A stretch of DNA of 64,000 bases from Sphingomonas mali NBRC 15500 (GTDB lineage Bacteria > Pseudomonadota > Alphaproteobacteria > Sphingomonadales > Sphingomonadaceae). Where the stretch lies: assembly GCF_001598415.1 (NCBI RefSeq), contig NZ_BCYX01000005.1:1-64000 (forward strand), read 5' to 3'. Shown piece after piece: positions 43,844-53,602 of this stretch. The notes beneath the pieces were generated by a model, which was given only the letters and a program-made list of their open reading frames with translations, ran no database searches and was not told where the DNA came from. A program made the position numbers and the translations under genes. Numbering within the stretch: the stretch's first letter is position 1; every line of letters begins with the position of its first letter.

Positions 43844-46800
43844 ATGACCGCAAGGAATTCCGGCAAGAGCAATCGTTCGGAGACTATTTCCCTGAGGAGA
43901 TTGTCGCTCACAACCTCGACGCTCGCGCTCCTCGCGGTCGCCTTCGCTCCCTCGTCCGCTCATGCGCAGGCTGCTACCTTCAACGGGACGGATTCGACCA
44001 ACGGCCCGTTCAGCTACGACTTGCAGACCTTCAACGACTCCAGCAAGCTGAACGCCGCGGCGGCCGATACGCTCACCGGCGGACACCAGATTTTCAACGC
44101 AACCAGTACGTTGGATGCATCGTCGGCCAATGCAGTCCGTGACGGGCTGCAAAATTTCAAGCAAAACAGCGTCCTGATCGCGCGAGCGACCAACACTATC
44201 AGCGGCGGACAACAGGATTTCGACAACAGCAGCGTTCTGAATGTGAATGTCTTGGGCGCGATCGGCGGCGGAACGCAATATTTCCGGGGGTCCAGCAGCC
44301 TTAACCTCAACGTCGCCAACGCTATCGGCGGCGGAACCCAGACATTCTTCGAATCCGGCACCCTCAACGTGCGGGCTGCCAATGCCTTGAACAACACCAA
44401 CGCCCTGACGTTCAATAACACGGTTGGTGGCGGGGTGGGCGGCTTCTTGATGCTTAACGGGTTCGACGCCACCGTCGGCCGGATCAATAGTGTTTCCTTC
44501 AGCCCCTCGACCGGCGGCTGGATCGCCAATGGCGAGGCGACCGCCGTCACGTTGACCGTCGACAGTTCCTTGCTTGGCGATTCCTTTTTCTCGGGCGTGA
44601 TCACCGATGGCGGCGGTCCGCTGACCTTGGTGAAGAGCGGCACGGGTACGCTCACATTATCCGGTTCGACGGGCTATTCCGGTGGAACCAGGATCGAGGG
44701 CGGCACGCTGCGCCTCAGCGGCGGCGGTTCGCTGGGCAGTCAGACGGGCGCGCTTTTCGTCAGCGCCGACGGCACCCTCGACATGGGCGGCGCCTCACCC
44801 AGAATCGGCAGCCTTTCCGGAACAGGGTTGATCACCAGTTCCGTGGCGGTCTCGGGAGGGAACATCCTCACGATCGTCAATCAGACGGCCGACACTACCT
44901 TTGCCGGTCTGCTGCGCGACGGTGTGGGCGGGGCCGTGATAGGGCTGAGCAAGGGTGGCGCTGGCACGCTGACCCTCACCGGGAACAATAACTATAGCGG
45001 CGGCACGCAAGTCGTGTCGGGCACGCTGCGGCTCACGGGCAACGGCTCGCTCGGCGCGCCGAGCGGATCGCTCTCCATCGGCAGCGGCGGCACGCTCATT
45101 TTTGACACAACGGCCCTGACGGTCGGCTCGCTCTCTGGCGCGGGCACCATCACCCGGTCGGACTTGAATCCCGGTGTGCTCACCGTCGATCAGGCGACCG
45201 ACACCAATTTCAGCGGCGCCATCAACGACTATTTCGACGAGATCAACGGCGTCACCACCATGACCGGGCTGACCAAGGCAGGCACCGGCACGCTGACCTT
45301 GGGCGGGAACAGCGCCTATACCGGCGCGACCGATGTGACGGGCGGCACGCTGCTCGTCGATGGGGCGCTGGGCAATGTAATGTGGGGGCCCATACAATTG
45401 GGCACCACGCAGGTCGCGGTTGCATCGGGCGCCAGCCTGGGCGGTGCCGGCTCGATCGCCGGCGGCGTTTCCGTGGCGGATGGCGGCATTCTGCTGGGCC
45501 GCGCCGGCCAGACCCTGTCGATGGGATCGCTGGCGCTGAGCGGCGGATCGGTGGTTAATGTCGCGCTGGGCGCGCCGTCCACCGCCGGGCTGTTCGACGT
45601 CACCGGCAACCTGACGCTCGACGGCACGCTCAACGTGAACAATGCCGGCGGCTTCGGCAATGGCCTCTATCGGCTGTTCGATGCGGGCGCCGTCACCGAT
45701 AACGGCCTTGCCATCGGCACCACGCCGAACGGCTATGCCGCGGGCGATCTCAGCGTTCAGACGACGGCCAATCAGGTCAATCTATTGGTCGGGACGGTCG
45801 CGCCTGGCTCGTACAGCTTCTGGAACGGCGCGCAGACCACGCCAAACAACGTGGTCAACGGCGGCACAGGCACCTGGAGCGCCGCCGGAACCAATTGGAC
45901 CAACGCGGGCGGCAGCGCGAACGGCGTCTATGATCCGGCCGCGCTGCTGATCTTCCAGGGCGCGAGCGGCACGGTGACAGTCAGCGCGGGCGGTGGAGCG
46001 CTCGACGTGAGCGGCGGAATGCAGTTCTTCGTCGGCGGCTATCAGCTGTCCGGTGATGCCCTGAACCTCACTCAGTCCGATGTTCCGATCCGCGTGGGCG
46101 ACGGCACGGCCGGCGGCGCGGGCATGACCGCGACCATTTCCGCCGCGCTCACCGGCAGCGGCGGTATCGACAAGACCGACCTCGGCACGCTGGCGCTGAC
46201 CGGCGCCAGCCACTTCAATGGCGAAATCACCGTCAACGGCGGTACGGTCGCGATCCGCAACGGCGGCAGTGTTACCAACGCCGCCGGCGAGATCGCCAAG
46301 GATGCCGGCACCACGGGCACGGTCACGGTCGATGGCGCAGGATCGGTGTGGACGAATAGCAGCGGCATCTCGGTAGGGATCGGCGCGAACAGCAGCGGCA
46401 CGCTGAACATCATCAATGGCGGCAACATTCTCCAGACCGGCGGCGACGGCATTGTCGGCTTCGGCGCCACGGGTACGGCCTCGGTCGACGGCGTGGGCTC
46501 GAAGTGGATCAATAACGGCGCGACAAGCGCCATCCAGGTCGGTTGGGGCAGCGGCAACGGTACGCTGAGCATCATCAACGGCGGCAGCGTTTCCGATACG
46601 TTCGGCCAGATCGGCTATTCCGGTACCGGTGCCGGTAGCGGTGGCACGGTCACGGTCGATGGCGCAGGATCGGCATGGACCAATAGCAGCAACCTCAACG
46701 TCGGCGCTTACGGTAACGCCACGCTGAAGATCACCAATGGCGGCAGCGTTTCCAGCGCCACCGCCGTTGTCGGCAATGGCACCGGCGCCAACGGCACGGT

Positions 46801-49800
46801 CACGATAGATAGTGCAGGCTCGTGGACCAACAACGGCGTCCTCAAGCTGGGCCAGGGCGGTTCCGGCACGCTCAACCTTAACGGCGCGGTGGGCACGCGC
46901 GGCGTGCTGGCGACGCAGAGCATCAGCAAAGGCCAGGGCACCGGTGCCGTCAATTTCGATGGCGGCATCCTGCGCGCCGCGAGTTTTAGCGCCGATCTAC
47001 TGAGCGGCTTCGCCGCCGGAGACGTGACGATCGGGGCGGGCGGCGCGTTCATCGACAGCAATGGCGGGAGCGGCAGCATCTCCTCGCCGCTGGGCGGCGT
47101 CGGTGCTTTGACCAAGCAAGGCGCAGGCTCGCTGACCCTGACCGGCGCGAACACCTATGCCGGCGGCACGATCATCGAATCCGGTACGCTGCAAGTCACC
47201 GGCACCGGAACATTGGGCGCCACAACCGGGGCGCTGAGCATAACCGGCGGGGCCATGCTCGATCTCGGAGGCACGTCGCAGACGGTCGGTGCGCTGTCGG
47301 GCGCGGGCAACATCACCAGCACTGTCCTGGGCAATCTGAGCCTATTGACGGTCGATCAGGCCACCAACACCACGTTCTCCGGCATCATCGGCGACGGTTT
47401 CGATTCCATTGCGGGCGGCACGGTCCAGGTCGGATTGTCCATGCGCGGCGGGGGCATTCTCACGCTGTCGGGGGTGAATAGCTATACTGGGCCGACCACA
47501 ATTTTCGGCGGCGGCGAAATTCAGGTCGATGGTTCGATCGCCAGCGCCGTTACGGTCAATAGCGGCGGCGCATTGTCCGGTGCCGGTACGATCTTCAACG
47601 CGGTGACGCTGAACCACAACGGCCTACTGGCCGGGAAGTCGGGCCAGACCTTGACCATGAACAGCCTGACTCTGAATGATGGGTCGGTAGTTGTCGCGGC
47701 TCTCGGGCCACCGTCCACGACTGAGTTGTTCAAGGTCCACGGTGATCTCGTGCTTGTCGGAACCTCAACGCTGGATGTTTCCCCCGACACCGGCTTCGGC
47801 GCGGGCCTCTATCGGGTGATCAGCTTTGACGGGAACCTGACTGGCGGCGGCAGTCTGACGGTCGACCCGGCGGCGAATCCCGCGTGGAACCTTGAGGTTC
47901 AGACCGCCGCCCACCAGGTTAACCTGCTGGCGGGCACGTCGGCCAACCCCGGCGCCTTTGCCTTCTGGAACGGCGCACAGACCACGCCCAACAACATGGT
48001 CGATGGCGGCGCAGGCACGTGGAGCGCCACCGGAACCAACTGGACAAACGCGGCCGGCAGCGCGAGCGGCGTCTACGATCCGGCCGCCATGCTGATCTTC
48101 CAGGGCACGCCCGGCACGGTGACGGTGAGCGCAGGCGGCGGCGCGCTCGACGTGAACGGCGGGATGCAGTTCTTCGTCGATGGCTACAAGGTAGCGGGCG
48201 ACGCGCTGAACCTCACGGCGGCGGCCACGCCGATCCGCGTCGGGGACGGCACCGCTGCCGGTGCCGGCATGACGGCGACTGTCTCCTCCGTGATCACCGG
48301 TAGCGGGGGTCTCGACAAGACCGACCTCGGGACGCTCGTTCTTTCCGGGTTCAACACGTACACCGGCGACACGACGATCTCGGCGGGCACGCTGAAGTTC
48401 GACGTCGACCTGGGTGGCACGCTTGGCGCACCAACTGGAGCGCTTGCGATCGCCGGCGGCGCCACATTTGATCTTACCGGTACCAGCCAGACGGTCGGCG
48501 CGCTGTCCGGCGCCGGCAGCATCACCAGTTCGGTATATGGCGGCCGGCAAAGCCCGCTCACGGTCAATCAGGCGACCAACACCAGCTTCAGCGGTGCGAT
48601 CACAGACGGATACATGACGGGCGCTGGGGACGGCGCCGTGTGGCTGATCAAGGATGGTGCGGGCACGCTGACCCTGTCCGGCCACAGCGCGTTCTCCTTC
48701 ACCACCGTCGATGGCGGCACGCTGGCGATCGCCAATGGCGGTACGGTCGCGAACGAAACCAGCAATTTGGGTAACGCGGCCGGCAGCAATGGCACGGTTC
48801 TCGTCACCGGCAGCGGGTCTGTGTGGAGTACGGATTATCTGTACCTGGGTTACGCCGGCGCGGGCACGCTTACCGTCGCGGATGGCGGCAGGGTCAGCAT
48901 CGACACGGTGGATATGGCGCACGCGAGCTCCGGCAGCGGCACGTTGAATCTGAACGGCACGGCCGGGGCGCGCGGCGTGCTGGAAACCGGCTTCGCGGGG
49001 GGGAACCGCGGTGAGGTGACGGTCAATTTCGACGGCGGAATCTTGCGCGCCACCGATGCCGACACCTTGCTGAGCGGCGGCGTTCCCGGCTCGGTGACGA
49101 TCAAGGCGGGCGGCGCCTTCATCGACAGCAACGGCTATCACATGGAGATCGCCTCTCCGCTAGGCGGCGTCGGCGCGTTGACCAAACTGGGCGCCGGGAC
49201 GCTGACCCTGACAGGCAACAACAGCTATGCCGGTGGCACGATCATCGACACAGGTACGTTGCAGCTTGCTGGGACGGGGACGCTGGGTGCGCCTACGGGA
49301 GCCCTCACCATCGCGGCCGGCGCGGCGCTCGATCTTGGCAGTACATCTCAGACGGTCGGTTCGCTGTCCGGCGCGGGCGATATCACCAGCACGGTCACGA
49401 CGGGGACACCCAGCCTTCTCACCGTCGATCAGGCTACCGACACCATCTTCAGCGGCGCCATTCGCAACGGCGTCTATGTAGCCAGTCCCGGCAGCGCCGG
49501 CCTCCCGCCGATCATCGTGCCAACGGTCGTCGGGCTGACCAAATCGGGCGCCGGCTCGCTTACGTTGAGTGGCAGCAACGCCTATACCGGCGATACGAAC
49601 GTGACCGGCGGAACGCTTCTCGTCGATGGGGCTTTGGGCAATACCAAGGTAGCGGTCGGGTCTAGTGCCACCTTGGGCGGGGCCGGCACAATCGCCGGCG
49701 ATGTTTCAGTGGCGGATGGCGGCATCCTCTTGGGGCGGGCCGGCCAGACCTTGTCGATGGGATCGCTGGCGCTAAGCGGCGGCTCGTCCGTCAATGTTTC

Positions 49801-52783
49801 GCTCGGCGCGCCGTCGACGAGCGGATTGTTCAACGTCACGGGCGACCTGACGTTGAACGGCACGTTGAACGTCGGCTCTACAGGCGGCTTTGGAGACGGC
49901 CTCTACCGGCTGTTCGATTATGGCGGCGCGCTGAGCGGTTCCGGACTCGCCATCGGCGCCACGCCCGCGGGCTATGCCGTGGGTGACCTGACGGTGCAGA
50001 CGTCGGTGGCCCATCAGATCAACCTGATTGCCTCGTCGGGACCGTACATCTTCTGGGACGGCGCCAATACCATTGCGAATGGAACGGTCGACGGCGGCTC
50101 CGGGATATGGAGCGCCGCTGGCACCAACTGGGCCAACAACAATGCCACCGCCAATGGCGCCTATAGTCCCGCAACCATGCTGATCTTCGTCGGCACGCCG
50201 GGTACGGTGACGGTGGACGCGGCCGGGGCGGGTGCGCTCGACATCGGGACCGGTCTTCAGTTCGCGGACGATGGCTTCATGGTGAAGGGTGACGGCCTAG
50301 CCTTGACCGGAGCGAGTACCGTTATCCGCGTAGGCAATGGCATCGCCTCGGGCGGTAACGTGACCGCGACGATCGCGTCCGCGCTTACTGGCAGCGGCGG
50401 CCTCGACAAGACCGATCTCGGCACCTTGGTCCTCACCGGCACCAATAGCTACGCCCGCGGCACGACGATCGCGGCCGGTACACTCCAGCTCGGCAATGGC
50501 GGCACGACCGGCTCGATCCTGGGCGATGTTGCCAATAACGGCCGTCTAGTGTTCGACCGGTCGAATGCGCTCACCTTCACCGGCGCAATCTCCGGATCCG
50601 GCTCGCTCGAGCAGATCGGCGCGGGTGCGACCACCTTGACCGCCGCGAACACCTATACCGGCGGCACGACGATCTCCGGCGGTATACTGGCGATCGCGGC
50701 GACCGGCGGCATCACCTCCGATGTGACCAACAGCGCCACTTTCCAGAATGCCGGCGCCGTCGCGGGCGGCGTGACCAATAATGCCGGCGCGACCTTTACC
50801 CAGACGGGCGGCAGCGTTTCGAACGGCCTGGTCAACACCGGCACGGTCAATGCCAATGGCGGTGCGCTGAACGGCGCAATCGCCAACAATGCGGGCGGTA
50901 GCTTCGCGGTCGGCGGCACGGTGACGGGCAACGGCGCTTTCAGCAACGCCAACGGCGCGACGCTCACGGTGGCGGCAACCGGCGGCTTCACGATCGCGGG
51001 GCTGCTGACCAATAGCGGTGCGGTCAGCGTCGCGGCGGGCGGCTCGCTGATCGCCCCGGCCGGCATCCTCAACAAGGCGGGCGGCGTCGTCACCAACAAT
51101 GGTACGATCACGGACGCGCTCGATAATGCCGGGACCGTCACCAACAACGGCGTCTACAACGCCAACGTTGCGTCCAATACCGGCACTATCACCAATAGCG
51201 CCGGCGCGACGTGGAACGGCAATTTCAACACGGCTGGGGTCGTCAACAACGGCGGTACGATCAACGGCGGCCTGACGCAGAGCGGCGGAACGACGAGCAA
51301 CACCGGCGCGATCACTGGCGTCGTCACGATCGCGGGCGGGCTCTTTACCGGCACGGGGTCGGTCGGTGGCCTGAACGTCGCGGGCGGCGCAACGGTTGCG
51401 CCAGGCACGAGCGGCGGCATCGGCACGATGGACGTGGCCGGCGGCATCACCTTCAACAGCGGCGCGATTTATCAGGTCGCCGTGACTGCGGCGGGACAAG
51501 CCTCGCGTATCAACGCGACCGGGCAGGCCATTCTCAACGGCGGGACGGTCGATGTGCTTGCCGGAGCGGGCAATTACCGGCCGCAGACCGATTACACGAT
51601 CCTGTCGGCTGGTGGCGGGGTCAGCGGTACCATTACCAATGTGACCAGCAATCTTGCCTTCCTCGACCCGTCGCTCCGATACGACGCGGGCAATGTCTAT
51701 CTGCGGCTGCGCCGCAACGACATCAGCTTTGCCGGGATCGGCCAGACGCCGAACCAGGTCGCCATCGCCGCGCCGACCGAGAATCTGGGCTGGGATAATC
51801 AGGTGTTCGATGCGGTGGTGAATCTCTCGGCTGATCAGGCGCGCGATGCCTTCGATCAGCTTTCAGGCGACATCCACCCCTCGATGCGCACCGTGATGCT
51901 GGAGGACAGCCGTTTCGTGCGCAATGCGGTCTGGGACCGGTTGCGGGGAAGTGCGGGCGACGACGGGCGCGGTGGCGTCTGGGGGCAGGCAATCGGCTCC
52001 TGGGGCCATACTGGCAGCGACGGCAATGCCGCACGGCTCGACCGCTCGGCCGGCGGCCTGCTGATGGGCGTCGACGTCGCCGCGGGCAAGAACATCCGGC
52101 TCGGCGCGGTGTGGGGCTATTCCCAGGCCAGCGTCGACGCGCGCGGATCGGGCAAGATCGACAGCTACCACCTCGGCGCCTATGCCGGTGGCCAATGGGG
52201 CGCCGCCTCGATCCGCGCCGGTATTGCCTATAGCTGGCAGGACATCCACACGACTCGCGTCATCGCCTTCCCTGGCTTCGTCGATACGGCACGGGCCGGC
52301 TATAATGGCGGCACTTTCCAGGCGTTCGGCGAGCTCGGCTATGGCTTCGATGTCGGCCGCACCAAATTCGAACCTTATGCCAATGTCGCCTATGCGCGTG
52401 CTCGCACCAACGGGTTCAGCGAGACGGGCGGCGATGCCAGGCTCGCCGGTGCCAGGGCGGCGAGCGATGTGACGTTCTCGACGTTCGGCCTGCGGACCGC
52501 TACCGGTTTCGACCTTGGCGGCGCCCCTACGACCTTGCGGGTCGGCGTGGGCTGGCGCCACGCATTCGGCGATGTCACGCCGCTCACGGCAATACGCTAT
52601 CGGGCGGGTGGCAATGCCTTCTCAGTCGCAGGCCTGCCGCTAATCAGCGATGCCGCCCTGATCGATGCCGGTCTCGATATCGCGATTTCCGGTCGTACCA
52701 GTATCGGTATCTCTTATGGGGGGCAGTTCGGAAACCGCCTCTCGGATCAGACCGCGAGAGCGAGCCTGACGTTCAGGTTCTGA
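43844..52783 (+). CDS. Giant autotransporter (about 2979 residues) with PATR-type passenger
   Basis: A type-Va autotransporter. The start at 43844 (MTARNSGKSN) is chosen for its GGGGACAGGA ribosome-binding region and because it gives an extended signal peptide (about residues 1-42, ending HAQA); the 43709 start would add 45 odd residues. The passenger is rich in Gly, Thr, Ser and Asn and carries many autotransporter-associated beta-strand repeats (GAGTLTLSG..YTGGT types). A 21-residue repeat block begins it, and a larger module recurs about every 2.1 kb. A helix-like linker (YDAGNVYLRLRRNDISF) precedes the C-terminal beta-barrel (about residues 2700-2979, GVWGQAIGSWG... to SLTFRF, terminal Phe). 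Inferred role: surface adhesin or shield. Confidence 0.93.
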   Translation: MTARNSGKSNRSETISLRRLSLTTSTLALLAVAFAPSSAHAQAATFNGTDSTNGPFSYDLQTFNDSSKLNAAAADTLTGGHQIFNATSTLDASSANAVRDGLQNFKQNSVLIARATNTISGGQQDFDNSSVLNVNVLGAIGGGTQYFRGSSSLNLNVANAIGGGTQTFFESGTLNVRAANALNNTNALTFNNTVGGGVGGFLMLNGFDATVGRINSVSFSPSTGGWIANGEATAVTLTVDSSLLGDSFFSGVITDGGGPLTLVKSGTGTLTLSGSTGYSGGTRIEGGTLRLSGGGSLGSQTGALFVSADGTLDMGGASPRIGSLSGTGLITSSVAVSGGNILTIVNQTADTTFAGLLRDGVGGAVIGLSKGGAGTLTLTGNNNYSGGTQVVSGTLRLTGNGSLGAPSGSLSIGSGGTLIFDTTALTVGSLSGAGTITRSDLNPGVLTVDQATDTNFSGAINDYFDEINGVTTMTGLTKAGTGTLTLGGNSAYTGATDVTGGTLLVDGALGNVMWGPIQLGTTQVAVASGASLGGAGSIAGGVSVADGGILLGRAGQTLSMGSLALSGGSVVNVALGAPSTAGLFDVTGNLTLDGTLNVNNAGGFGNGLYRLFDAGAVTDNGLAIGTTPNGYAAGDLSVQTTANQVNLLVGTVAPGSYSFWNGAQTTPNNVVNGGTGTWSAAGTNWTNAGGSANGVYDPAALLIFQGASGTVTVSAGGGALDVSGGMQFFVGGYQLSGDALNLTQSDVPIRVGDGTAGGAGMTATISAALTGSGGIDKTDLGTLALTGASHFNGEITVNGGTVAIRNGGSVTNAAGEIAKDAGTTGTVTVDGAGSVWTNSSGISVGIGANSSGTLNIINGGNILQTGGDGIVGFGATGTASVDGVGSKWINNGATSAIQVGWGSGNGTLSIINGGSVSDTFGQIGYSGTGAGSGGTVTVDGAGSAWTNSSNLNVGAYGNATLKITNGGSVSSATAVVGNGTGANGTVTIDSAGSWTNNGVLKLGQGGSGTLNLNGAVGTRGVLATQSISKGQGTGAVNFDGGILRAASFSADLLSGFAAGDVTIGAGGAFIDSNGGSGSISSPLGGVGALTKQGAGSLTLTGANTYAGGTIIESGTLQVTGTGTLGATTGALSITGGAMLDLGGTSQTVGALSGAGNITSTVLGNLSLLTVDQATNTTFSGIIGDGFDSIAGGTVQVGLSMRGGGILTLSGVNSYTGPTTIFGGGEIQVDGSIASAVTVNSGGALSGAGTIFNAVTLNHNGLLAGKSGQTLTMNSLTLNDGSVVVAALGPPSTTELFKVHGDLVLVGTSTLDVSPDTGFGAGLYRVISFDGNLTGGGSLTVDPAANPAWNLEVQTAAHQVNLLAGTSANPGAFAFWNGAQTTPNNMVDGGAGTWSATGTNWTNAAGSASGVYDPAAMLIFQGTPGTVTVSAGGGALDVNGGMQFFVDGYKVAGDALNLTAAATPIRVGDGTAAGAGMTATVSSVITGSGGLDKTDLGTLVLSGFNTYTGDTTISAGTLKFDVDLGGTLGAPTGALAIAGGATFDLTGTSQTVGALSGAGSITSSVYGGRQSPLTVNQATNTSFSGAITDGYMTGAGDGAVWLIKDGAGTLTLSGHSAFSFTTVDGGTLAIANGGTVANETSNLGNAAGSNGTVLVTGSGSVWSTDYLYLGYAGAGTLTVADGGRVSIDTVDMAHASSGSGTLNLNGTAGARGVLETGFAGGNRGEVTVNFDGGILRATDADTLLSGGVPGSVTIKAGGAFIDSNGYHMEIASPLGGVGALTKLGAGTLTLTGNNSYAGGTIIDTGTLQLAGTGTLGAPTGALTIAAGAALDLGSTSQTVGSLSGAGDITSTVTTGTPSLLTVDQATDTIFSGAIRNGVYVASPGSAGLPPIIVPTVVGLTKSGAGSLTLSGSNAYTGDTNVTGGTLLVDGALGNTKVAVGSSATLGGAGTIAGDVSVADGGILLGRAGQTLSMGSLALSGGSSVNVSLGAPSTSGLFNVTGDLTLNGTLNVGSTGGFGDGLYRLFDYGGALSGSGLAIGATPAGYAVGDLTVQTSVAHQINLIASSGPYIFWDGANTIANGTVDGGSGIWSAAGTNWANNNATANGAYSPATMLIFVGTPGTVTVDAAGAGALDIGTGLQFADDGFMVKGDGLALTGASTVIRVGNGIASGGNVTATIASALTGSGGLDKTDLGTLVLTGTNSYARGTTIAAGTLQLGNGGTTGSILGDVANNGRLVFDRSNALTFTGAISGSGSLEQIGAGATTLTAANTYTGGTTISGGILAIAATGGITSDVTNSATFQNAGAVAGGVTNNAGATFTQTGGSVSNGLVNTGTVNANGGALNGAIANNAGGSFAVGGTVTGNGAFSNANGATLTVAATGGFTIAGLLTNSGAVSVAAGGSLIAPAGILNKAGGVVTNNGTITDALDNAGTVTNNGVYNANVASNTGTITNSAGATWNGNFNTAGVVNNGGTINGGLTQSGGTTSNTGAITGVVTIAGGLFTGTGSVGGLNVAGGATVAPGTSGGIGTMDVAGGITFNSGAIYQVAVTAAGQASRINATGQAILNGGTVDVLAGAGNYRPQTDYTILSAGGGVSGTITNVTSNLAFLDPSLRYDAGNVYLRLRRNDISFAGIGQTPNQVAIAAPTENLGWDNQVFDAVVNLSADQARDAFDQLSGDIHPSMRTVMLEDSRFVRNAVWDRLRGSAGDDGRGGVWGQAIGSWGHTGSDGNAARLDRSAGGLLMGVDVAAGKNIRLGAVWGYSQASVDARGSGKIDSYHLGAYAGGQWGAASIRAGIAYSWQDIHTTRVIAFPGFVDTARAGYNGGTFQAFGELGYGFDVGRTKFEPYANVAYARARTNGFSETGGDARLAGARAASDVTFSTFGLRTATGFDLGGAPTTLRVGVGWRHAFGDVTPLTAIRYRAGGNAFSVAGLPLISDAALIDAGLDIAISGRTSIGISYGGQFGNRLSDQTARASLTFRF
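44086..44400 (+). repeat. Five ~21-residue repeats at the autotransporter N-terminus
   Basis: After the signal peptide, units of the form GG-Q-F--S--LN--A-NAI recur with about 21-residue (63-nt) spacing: GGHQIFNATSTLDASSANAV, DGLQNFKQNSVLIARATNTI, GGQQDFDNSSVLNVNVLGAI, GGGTQYFRGSSSLNLNVANA and GGGTQTFFESGTLNVRAANA. This would form one strand-turn-strand rung each of a beta-helix, distinct from the PATR repeats that follow. Confidence 0.8.
45330..50440 (+). repeat. Three large intragenic modules in the autotransporter passenger
   Basis: A module recurs with roughly 2.1-kb spacing. Its marker segment (FW-GA-T--N--V-GG-G-WSA-GTNW) begins near 45817, 47962 and 50050, at about residues 658, 1373 and 2069. 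Each is followed by a CDS stretch with GTVTV.AGGGALDV.GGMQF and a GSGG.DKTDLGTL boundary. The preceding segment with SMGSLALSGGS and GLYRLFD is also shared (first and third best). This indicates passenger growth by intragenic duplication. Confidence 0.75.
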
Positions 52784-53067
52784 CATGGTCGCGACGAATC
52801 CATTGCTCGGCGGCTCGCCCAGACAACACCTTCTTGTCCTCGGACCATTTTATCGGGGGAGAACGAAAAGGAGCGGACCACCGGTAATTCGAACAAACCC
52901 TGCAGGAAAGTACTCACATCCCGCTTCGACTGTTCGATCGACGGTGCCGAAGCGGCAGCTTCGCGCCCTAATAGCCGCCATTGAGGCCAACTCGCCACGA
53001 TCCCCAAAGCCGCCGTTCGTTTCGCTAGGCGTTAACATCTGCCAGTGGGTGGATACGAGACAGGCAG
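52784..53067. other. 284-bp spacer without a gene
   Basis: No supported gene, RNA or terminator is visible between the autotransporter stop and the MORN-like gene. GCGCCCTAATAGCCGCCATTG (52967-52987) resembles short GCGCCCTAA-type pieces also seen at 53450 and 55509, which may be degenerate intergenic repeats. Confidence 0.4.
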
Positions 53068-53364
53068 CTATTTTCCGTCGGTTTCGACCCCGTCGCTGTT
53101 CCAGAACCGCCACGTCCCTACTTCGACACCTTGACTGTAATTCCCCTCAGCCGCGAGTTGGCCGTTTTCATGATAGTCACGCCAAGGACCGTCTTCGCGG
53201 CCCTCGCTGTAGTTGCCTTCTGACGCGAGGGAGCCGTCTGGGTGGTATGCCCGGAAAAGCCCGTCTCTGATCCATCGTTCTCCATCGAGCGACATCTTGC
53301 GGGAATAGCGATAGCGGATACCGCCGTCCTCATACGGTATTTCGGCGATCTGGAGTTCGCTCAT
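53068..53364 (-). CDS. MORN-repeat (YwqK-like) protein
   Basis: A 98-residue protein with three MORN-type repeats: DGLFRAYHPDGSLASEGNYSEG, then DGPWRDYHENGQLAAEGNYSQG, then GTWRFWNSDGVE. This is the pattern of the YwqK family, some of whose members are described as antitoxins. The start at 53364 (MSELQIAEIP) is preferred; a TTG start at 53448 is possible but adds a sequence without repeats. No toxin-like partner gene adjoins it, so calling it an antitoxin would be unsafe. It lies in a gene-poor stretch that otherwise holds small orphan genes. Confidence 0.75.
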   Translation of the reverse strand: MSELQIAEIPYEDGGIRYRYSRKMSLDGERWIRDGLFRAYHPDGSLASEGNYSEGREDGPWRDYHENGQLAAEGNYSQGVEVGTWRFWNSDGVETDGK

Positions 53365-53602
53365 ATCGCGGTTGTTGCGCACGATTTTAATGACAGCAAG
53401 TGGGTCGAGAGCTGACCTTCGCTCCGACGTCGAATTGATCGTCCGCAACGCGCCCTAATTTCGGCCATTCCGGACAGGGCCTACTGAGTCTGAAAGCCGC
53501 CGTGTGTTCAGCTGACATCAGAATTACCGAGTTAGAGAAATTCCAGCTGTCGATTTGCACGTGCTTGGACGTCGATCGCGGGTGTTTCCGGCGGGTCGTG
53601 AG

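Noticed and set aside
44086..44400. The regularly spaced repeats at the autotransporter N-terminus as a CRISPR array
   Set aside because: The repeats are degenerate at DNA level, encode an in-frame 21-residue pattern and there are no cas genes in the window.
53068..53364. MORN/YwqK protein as part of a toxin-antitoxin pair
   Set aside because: There is no adjoining small toxin gene; the nearest neighbours are the autotransporter and a LysR gene far apart.
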